Shown here one piece after another: positions 57,438-64,000 of a stretch of 64,000 nucleotides of DNA. The DNA comes from Pisolithus tinctorius (taxonomy: Eukaryota; Basidiomycota; Agaricomycetes; Boletales; Pisolithaceae), in NCBI GenBank assembly GCA_024663395.1, contig JANFAH010000034.1:434001-498000 (forward strand), read 5' to 3'. A program made the position numbers and the translations under genes. The notes beneath the pieces are model-generated. The model worked only from the letters and a program-made list of their open reading frames with translations. It ran no database searches and was not told the DNA's origin. The stretch's first letter is position 1. Each line of letters starts with the position of its first letter.

Positions 57438-57869
57438 CAAACCCATTTTGCCCATTCTTGGTCATTGAAGCAATTCTCACGCTCGCAAAGACTTCAAACC
57501 TCTTCAAAATACCTAAAAAGGTCAGATGCATACCCTGAGAACCATGGTGCATCCCTCAAATGCCTCAGTGGCATTCCCTCGAGCTCTCTCGGTGCATTCT
57601 CACAGCTTCTTCGCAAAAATTCAACTATTAACTTTCCTTCGGACTTGCTTCTCAGCTCAAGGGATCTTCAACTTAGATACTTGCTCGACATTTGCTGCTC
57701 AAAAAATAGCTCTGAAAATTTCCTAGATTCCTGAGTGTAGACTGTAACTAGAATCGAAATTCTGAATACTTAGCTTGTCCAACTTAATCCAGCAAAAACT
57801 TCATTTGGTGATAAAAAGGTGGCTTCTTTCCCCAAAATGGACAGAACCCCCCTGGTGGTGGGCTCCAGA
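57438..57869 (-). other. E 5' leader, primer site and start of gag
   Basis: The primer site TGGAGCCCACC (minus strand, 57857-57867) lies two bases from the E LTR, identical to family A. The leader runs leftward; the gag frame becomes open at about 57510 and continues at 35010. Confidence 0.65.
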
Positions 57870-58329
57870 TGTAGGAATAGGTAATAGAAGATACCTAGAA
57901 ATGGTAATTAGTAAGTAACAGGCGAGTATTGCGCTCAACCCAAAAGGGAGGTTCTCTCTGGAGAAAAAGAAGTGTAGTAAGAGTGTAAAAATGCGAACTA
58001 AAAGACTACTTAGCTCTGTCTGGGCAACACCTTCTGCCAGTCCTCCTGGCACCTTGGGTACTCCCCAAAGTAATAAATCTAACTTCAGAAACTCACCAAA
58101 ATGCAAGACTATATCACCCTACTACTGAGGGCCTGTGACATGGATTGCTTTTTGGTAAACTGGACTCACATGAACACAGCACACACACTTAGTCAGCAAT
58201 GCAGCTGCTCGCCACCAAGTCCAGTGGTACAAACACTAAAACAAAAGCAAGAAAACAAAACAAGTCCCCTGACCCCTAAATTCCTGACCAAGACGATTTC
58301 TCCTAGGGAACTTAAACCCGTGCCCTGCA
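57870..58329 (-). repeat. E 5' LTR
   Basis: 460 bp. On the minus strand it starts TGCAGGGCACGGG and ends CCTATTCCTACA. It contains the empty C site (GTAATTAGTAAG context near 57905). Confidence 0.85.
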
Positions 58330-58333
58330 CCGG

Positions 58334-59803
58334 GTCTGAGGGTAGGGCTGAGAGAATATCATTATGCAACTTCTCCACATCCATCAGTGCAACAGCACGT
58401 AGGACCAGCTATTCAAGGTAGGTGGCACACAGGGAGGTGGCTAGCTGTTCCAGCATGAAGACCAGTCTGAGATTCTGTGGGTTGACCTGGGCATAGTCGC
58501 TATCCCCCTCTTTGGGGTAGATGTCCCATCATCTAGTTAGGGCATCAGGCTTAGCACCGAGTTTACTGGGTCTGAACCAGATAACCATATTGAATTGCGA
58601 CAGAAACTCAGACCAGTGTGCCTGGCGCCAGGTTAATACCTTTGAGGTGGAGAAGTACTCCAGGTTCTTGTGATCAGTGACAACATCAACTGGTACTGCA
58701 GATCCTTCTAAGTAGTGCTGCCATGTCTGGAATGCCTCAAAGATCATGAGCAATTCCTTGACATGAGTGTCATAATTTAGCTTCAGGGCTGTCAGGGTAT
58801 GAGAATAAAATGTGACTGGCCAGATTTGACCATCACCACTGGTGATGGACAGAATACTGGCTATGGCATAATCAGACACATCAGTCTCGATAGTAATAGG
58901 AGCTTCCAGGAAAAAATGAGTTAGGACTGGGGCAGTAGTGAAGGCCTGCTTGAGTTTGTTGAAAGACTGGCAGCACTCCTCAGAAAAATTCCAGGGAGCA
59001 CCTTTGCATATCAACCAGGTTAGAGGTACCACTATGTCTGAGTAGTTAAAAATGAACTGGCGATAGAAATTGGCAAAGCCCAGGAAGGACTGAATGTCCT
59101 TTAACTTCTGGGGCTCAGACCAGTCACAGATAGCTTTGACTTTTTCTGAGGACATGGTAAGGCTGGCGGGGGACAAGTGGTAACCCAAATACTCCACAGA
59201 GTCTGAGTGGAATTCACACTTCTCTGGTTTGGCATACAGGCCATGCAACCAGAGCCAGCGAAGAACCTCCCAGATGTGCTGCTTGTGTGATGACTCATCT
59301 CTGGAGTAGATTAAGATGTCATCGAGGTAGATGACGATGCAGACATCTAGCATATCTGCAAAGATGGAATTGACAAACTGCTGGAAGGTGGCCAGGGCAT
59401 TGGTAAGACCAAAAGGCATCACCAACCACTCATAAGACCCATAGTGCATTCTGAAGGCAGTTTTCCACTCATCACTGGGTGCAATCCAGACGAGATGGTA
59501 CATGTGCCTTAAGTTGATCTTGGTGTAGATTTTTGTATGACTAGGGGAGTTGAGTAGATCAGATATTAGTGGTAGGGGATACTGGTCTTTCTTGGTGAGC
59601 TTGTTAAGGCCCCAGAAGTCAACACATAACTGGAGTGAACCATCCTTCTTTTTTATGAAAAGGACTGGCACAGCATAGGGGGAAGAAGTGGGCCAGATGA
59701 AACCAGTAGTCAGGTTTTTGTCAATGAAGGCCCAGAGAGCTTGCAGCTCAACCAGGGATAGCGAGTAGATGGTTCCTACAGGTGGCATAGTACCCTCTTC
59801 CAA
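58334..59803 (-). pseudogene. pol: D reverse transcriptase and RNase H
   Basis: Minus-strand chromovirus-type pol. RT blocks: VLFIKKKDGSLQLCVDFWGL, then KINLRHMYHL, where the first catalytic Asp is Asn (ATCGAC to ATCAAC would be a CpG change), and VIYLDDILIYS with YLDD kept. RNase H: IETDVSDYAIAS, VTDHKNLEYF and KPDALTR, then a stop. The linker MDVEKLHNDILSALPSDP runs to the E insertion point and on to 26504. Several Arg positions read Trp or Cys. A frameshift near 59790 separates it from the protease remnant. Confidence 0.85.
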
Positions 59804-60305
59804 TTCAATCTTAAGGTTGTACTCCTGGTGTGGGGGAGAGTAGAAGCCTTGGCTTTGCTAAAGATGTCAGCAAAGTCATGGTAGTCCTTTGGTACACTGG
59901 CCAGGTCTGGTGGAGGACTGGTAGAAGTAGACCAGGCCAGGTCCAGGTCCAATGGGCATAGATGAAGTTGGAATTGGGTAGATCCCTCTAGCTTGCAAGT
60001 GCATACATATGCAGCTGCATTGATCAGGGCAATAGGGGGAGCTTTCAGGGGGGTGCGAACTGGTGAGTTGACAGATGGTACAGATGGCATGGGGCCGGGG
60101 TTGGTTTGGTCAGGTAGACCAGGATTGGGAAGACCGGTTAAGACTGGTGTGGCAGGGGGTGTCAACTGGGTTGGCATTCCTCCTGTAGATGTCCAGAAAG
60201 TTAGACTGCTCAATACCCAATCAATCGACAGATTGTAGCAGGTGAGCCAGTCATGTCCAAGGACTATCTTACATTCAGAATCCAATGGGGCTGGAAACAG
60301 GGTTA
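59776..60305 (-). pseudogene. D protease C-terminal half and linker
   Basis: It contains the late retropepsin block IVLGHDWLTCYN and a long Pro/Thr-rich linker leading to RT. The catalytic Asp half is absent: upstream sequence jumps, across B-6, straight to the gag Ser/Asn-rich tail, so a deletion removed the zinc knuckle and protease start before B-6 inserted. Confidence 0.7.
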
Positions 60306-60309
60306 CTGG

Positions 60310-62118
60310 TGTGAGTCAAAGTGCGGTTCAGTGGTGGAAACCAACCAAAACCAACACAAAAGACAATGAAAGTGAGTGGTGGTGTGCCTATGCAGTACCT
60401 AGATGGTGGAACCTGTTCTTTGGGAGGGTTTTTGCAAACTACAACACTCAAAGATGAGTGCTGAGGGTTGGGGGTGCTCCTGACGAAGAAGGAGCAGGAA
60501 TGCGAGAGGAAGCGATGGGGTAGACTGCTGTCAGCCTACAGAAGGATGGATGACGACTTAATTGGATGCTCTGAGCTGCACTGAGCTCAGGGAGGACTTG
60601 GAGCGAAGTAGATTGTGATAGACGATAATAAGCGAAGTAGACGATAGTTAGACCCTTAATAAAGTCTCAACTATCAAAGCTGCTGAATGATTTACTGAGA
60701 GATGATAAATTGCGAGCAAGAGGGGCTCCCTGATGTCTCTTTTTTTTGCTACCTAAGTACAGTGACTTATATACAGTACAGGGGTGTTGCCTATGGAAAA
60801 CAAGGTGCAAACACTTGGTAAGTGATTGGTAACTGATGAGTAAGGAATGTAAGCAGTGGGTAATCGTCTTAGAAAGCATTGGTGAGCATTGGTAAGGATA
60901 AGTAAGCCAAAAAGTGAAGAATCAGTAAGCAAGGGCAAAAGATTGGTAAGTATTGGCAATAGGTGAGTCAAAGACAGTCAGAATGTCAAAGTATGAGTCA
61001 AGTAATGTCAGAAACTGGGAAAGCGCACTGGAATCGCATTAGGGGGAGGCTGTGCATGTCACATCTCAAAGAGATTGCCTGTGGGCCAAAGTGGGATGAC
61101 AGAGAGGCAGCACTGATCTGATGCCGATATAGTACATCCAAAAGCAGACAGGGTGAGTCAGATGTCAACAGGGGTCAAGCTTTGGGGGTCTGTGGGGTGC
61201 CAGGAGCATAGGGGATCGCAACTTTTCCCCCCCTTACTGTCCTCTCAGTGAAGCAAATAAAAGACTTCATGAATGAGGCTCTGTTGGAAGAGAGGATGAA
61301 GGGGGAGCGTCTTCTGCTATATCTTGCAATAAGGAGGCAAGATGTGCATCATACTTGTCATGGATGCGATCAGGGAGAGTGGAGAACAGTAGATTATACT
61401 GTAGCTGTCGCAATTTTGGAAGAATGATGGATGAGACTGGTATGAAGACGTTGCAGGGAGCAGGGAGTCAGGATCCATATGCTTCTTGGACTGGAGAGAC
61501 TGAAATGACCACATAAGACCTTTCCAAGCAAATGACAGACCTGAGGTGACCAAAGAATGTCCTCCTAGAGGTCATACTGACAAAAAGAACATGCTGTCCA
61601 AGCTGGATGGGCTGAGAGGGGGCAGATGAGGATGGGATGTACCAGGATGCTTCAGGACAGAAGCTAGTAGGAACTCCTGGTAGATATATGTAGCCATGGT
61701 CCCTAGCAAAGGGGACAAGTGAAATGATTGATGTGGAGGTGGCCATATCAGAAGAATTAGTGAAATGAGCATCTTTTGGAGGGAGTGCTGTAGAAACATG
61801 TGGAGTGTGCAAATCCTTTCCAATTTTGGAAGGTAGGATCGCGTGGCTGAGCACTACAAGCAAGTGTGGGAATGGTTTCGGTGTCTGCAGAATTGGTGGA
61901 GATATGTCGAAAACCAGAATGCCCTACATGGGTGCTTAAGAATTTTATTGGTGCTTAACTCGCTTCCTCCTTTCTCTTTGGCATTGACGACTCATTCTTG
62001 TGTGAGGGATGACTGCCAACATTGCTGGCTGTCCTTCTTCGCATGAGGGCTATGGTCTTCATCTCTATTCATCAGCTACATCCATGTCCACCTCACCAAA
62101 CACCTTTGGTGTGTGACA
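60310..62118 (-). mobile_element. B-6, family B unit (type 1)
   Basis: 1809 bp on the minus strand. Flanks CTGG (60306-60309) and CCAG (62119-62122) are the two deamination products of CCGG. Its ORF (start about 61747, minus) shares the B-4 stop. TATA near 60770. Confidence 0.85.
61267..61747 (-). pseudogene. B-6 copy of the 159-aa ORF
   Basis: On the minus strand the frame starts near 61747 (MATSTSIISLV) and stops after EAYGS at about 61468, the same lesion as in B-4; the remaining frame continues to about 61267. Confidence 0.45.
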
Positions 62119-62122
62119 CCAG

Positions 62123-62468
62123 TCGAGGTGGGTTTGGACTGAGGTTGGTTACCAGAGTTGCTATTTCTGGAGTTATTGCTGGTCTTGGATTTCTCTTGAC
62201 TGGGCTTAGACTGATTATTGTGGCCAGAGTTGGGAGTAGACTTGCTACCAGAGGATGACCCCTGGTGCTTACTGGACTGCTGATCCTCCTCTTTGCGCTC
62301 CCAGTAGCACACATCGATCTCCTGAGCTAGGTGTTGAAGCTCGTGCAGGGTTCTTGGTTTACCAACCTGGCAGACCTCATCTTTGATATGGTCAGGGAGA
62401 CCAGTGTAGAAGAAGTGGTGCAGGGTGCCATCACTGTATCCCCGGACCTGAGAGGTGAGCCGGTCTAT
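62123..62468 (-). pseudogene. gag: D gag C-terminal fragment
   Basis: The minus-strand frame starts at the 163-bp insert and reads LTSQVRGYSDG, FFYTGLPDHIKDEV, ELQHLAQEIDVCYWERKEED and a Ser/Asn/Gln-rich tail, typical of chromovirus gag before the zinc knuckle. The 5' part of D gag and its LTR are not found in the window. Confidence 0.75.
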
Positions 62469-62631
62469 TGTTTTTAAGGAAAACTAACTATGCCAGTCAC
62501 TAGGTAGTGCTGACTAAGGAACAAAAAAAGCGAAATTCTAAGAACAAGTAGCAGAGGGATAGCTAGAACAAAATAAAGCAAAATCATCAAAATAAAACAA
62601 TTCCCCCAGTAGGGAAATTACATTCCCTACA
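62469..62631 (-). repeat. 163-bp TG...CA insert, small LTR-like element
   Basis: On the minus strand it begins TGTAGGGAATGTAATTTCCC and ends TTAAAAACA. The start shares the foldable GGGAA..TTCCC layout of the E and A LTRs. Flanks CTAT and CCGT would match only if both CpG bases changed. Confidence 0.5.
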
Positions 62632-62780
62632 CCGTGCAGAGATCATCGAGCTTGACATTCGAGTGGAGGTCCCTCAGGACCTCCTCATCACTATTGAGAG
62701 GTTGGGGGAGCTCTATGCCATGGTCTGGTCTGTCAGCATGCTGGAAAGATATCCAATCATTGCTATATCATGCTTGTCAA
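62632..62780 (-). pseudogene. Short coding-like fragment of unknown origin
   Basis: The minus strand is open through DRPDHGIELPQPLNSDEEVL and LRDLHSNVKLDDLC up to the small insert. It could continue D gag upstream of 62468 or be part of another gene; I cannot tell. Confidence 0.3.
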
Positions 62781-63536
62781 TAGTAAAATCAACCTTGTAC
62801 ATAACATGGTCACAGTCTTGTGAAGTATCTAGAATAGCAAGCAAGTGTAAAGCCTGCAAAGCACATGAAAGAAAGACTGCTTCACATACTTCACAGGCTT
62901 TACAGTGCAATTGCATGTTGTGAAACATGTAAAGTATGGTGAAGCGAAACAAACTATCTATTACAACACAGCAAGTTTTCCACTATATAGTACCCTGTTA
63001 TATGTAATACAATATGTCAATCTCACAATTAGAGTTTGTGATGGCATACTGAAAAAATCCATACTTGAAGTTTAGATCCTTTTCTACACATTTGCCCAGG
63101 TTTGAGGTCAGAGCAAACATCTAATCATTGTGTAAACAATAAGTATGGATGAATAGCAGATGTTGTCCAAGATAGGAAGTTATGTCAACACATGCAGTGC
63201 AGGGTGAAACTTTAAGTTTTGTCCTAATTTGCATAACTGACAATACATGAAGTACTGCCAAAATTCCAGTAACAGATTTTACTTCAAGTCTAGAATTAGT
63301 GTTCCTACATGTGCTTGTACTTGAAGTTTCACCACTGTCTATACTAATCGCCTGACAGTCACCTGTTTGTTGCCCAATGATTGCCCTGTCATCACACAAC
63401 AGTCACCCAGCATGATCATCCTATAATTATTGTAGCTATTGTTACATGGTCATCATATTTCCCTAAGTAGATCCTACAAATTTTTTTCCATGATGCCTTG
63501 ACATTTGTCAGTCCTATTGTTGCAAGAATTCAACAG
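62781..63536. other. AT-rich stretch without a gene
   Basis: No supported frame. A local inverted repeat TGTAAAGCCTG (62846-62856) and CAGGCTTTACA (62894-62904) could fold. Confidence 0.45.
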
Positions 63537-63869
63537 TCAAATCAGAGTGGCATGAGACAGAGCTTCACTCACTTGACTCAACATAAGAATGACAACATGG
63601 TCATCAGATCTTGGCCACCATGTGCAGTGACTCATAACCCATGATACCTCAACTTTCTCCAGTGTTGTGGAAAGCATGTGGCTGTAGGTCTTTGCTGGGA
63701 AATGTGGGTAGCATGCAAAGGGGTCATTTGTGCCTTTGTTCAAAACCAGGGGACACTGCCAACAGACAGCAAATGTGGACCATCCATCCTGTTTGTATAT
63801 GTATTTGATGCTCACAGGAACTGGAGGCAAAGATTGGTTGCCTGACAGGTGAATCAGAGCAAGTACCAC
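63537..63869 (-). CDS. Hypothetical ORF, decayed gene fragment
   Basis: 110 codons on the minus strand, stop at 63537. The C-terminal two thirds (FACYPHFPAKTYSHMLS, TLEKVEVSWVMSH) has coding-like composition, with many Trp, Cys and His where CpG decay of Arg codons would put them. No family recognised. It could be a host-gene or transposase remnant. Confidence 0.35.
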   Translation of the reverse strand: MVLALIHLSGNQSLPPVPVSIKYIYKQDGWSTFAVCWQCPLVLNKGTNDPFACYPHFPAKTYSHMLSTTLEKVEVSWVMSHCTWWPRSDDHVVILMLSQVSEALSHATLI

Positions 63870-64000
63870 AAGAACCAGAAGTGAGATCTGTCACCTGATG
63901 GGTGAAACATAATCAGAGAGTTTCCTACATGAGTGGCAATGCAGCTATAGACCACTCCACCATATCTGATATGGGCCTGCAGCATCACATCCTGTTTATG
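63870..64000. other. Window edge, nothing recognised
   Basis: No supported feature. Confidence 0.4.

Larger units (their letters stand above)
26505..58329 (-). mobile_element. Element E, LTR retroelement with nested A3
   Basis: 3' LTR at 26505-27893, 5' LTR at 57870-58329, flanks CTGG (26501-26504) and CCGG (58330-58333). Removing E restores an open D pol frame. Inside are a gag-like gene, a foldback transposon, a degenerate tandem array and an ERG26-like pseudogene. No RT or integrase of E's own is visible, so it looks non-autonomous. Confidence 0.8.

Overview
The window looks like a heterochromatin-like repeat block from a filamentous basidiomycete, probably an Agaricomycete (inference). 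The signs are chromodomain-bearing Ty3/Gypsy polyproteins, introns of 47-53 bp with GTAAGT-type donors and CTRAY-like branch points, and strong CpG-to-TpG/CpA decay in all but one element. I see no rRNA, tRNA or CRISPR, and no convincing intact host gene. Almost every base belongs to nested LTR elements, whose order of insertion can be read from target-site duplications (TSDs) and from reading frames that rejoin when younger insertions are removed.

The outermost layer is an old chromodomain Gypsy element, D, on the minus strand. Its gag tail lies at 62123-62468, protease remnant and RT/RNase H at 58334-60305, integrase plus chromodomain at 25185-26504, and its 3' region at 1-446. Two large insertions split D. 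The first (447-25173, TSD CCAG/CTGG) is a tandem pair of family A Gypsy elements, A1 and A2, which share a middle LTR. The second (26505-58329, TSD CTGG/CCGG) is element E on the minus strand. E's gag is itself split by A3 (35011-57433, TSD CCAG/CCAG), the best-preserved A copy. A3's 5' LTR carries the youngest element, G (35403-43461, TSD CACTG), and a solo A LTR (43551-44205). Six 1.81-1.85 kb solo-LTR-like units (family B) and two solo LTRs of family C are scattered through these layers. E also holds an 830 bp palindromic transposon, a degenerate tandem array and an ERG26-like pseudogene.

Family A reads gag, zinc knuckle and protease, then a G_GGT_TTT slippery heptamer, then RT/RNase H/integrase. 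Between integrase and 3' LTR it carries an antisense four-exon gene with its own TATA box, encoding a protein of about 318 aa with a Zn(II)2Cys6-type cysteine cluster. All three A copies keep the exon structure, and D has what looks like the last exon of an analogous antisense gene. G has gag, the same slippery heptamer, one pol frame with a single stop, and an unexplained third sense ORF.

The most unusual points are the antisense zinc-cluster cassette flanked by copies of the element's own 3' terminal motif; 4-bp TSDs centred on CpG in families A, B and E; a conserved 159-codon ORF inside the B units; the G third ORF; and the tandem array with the sterol-gene pseudogene inside E.
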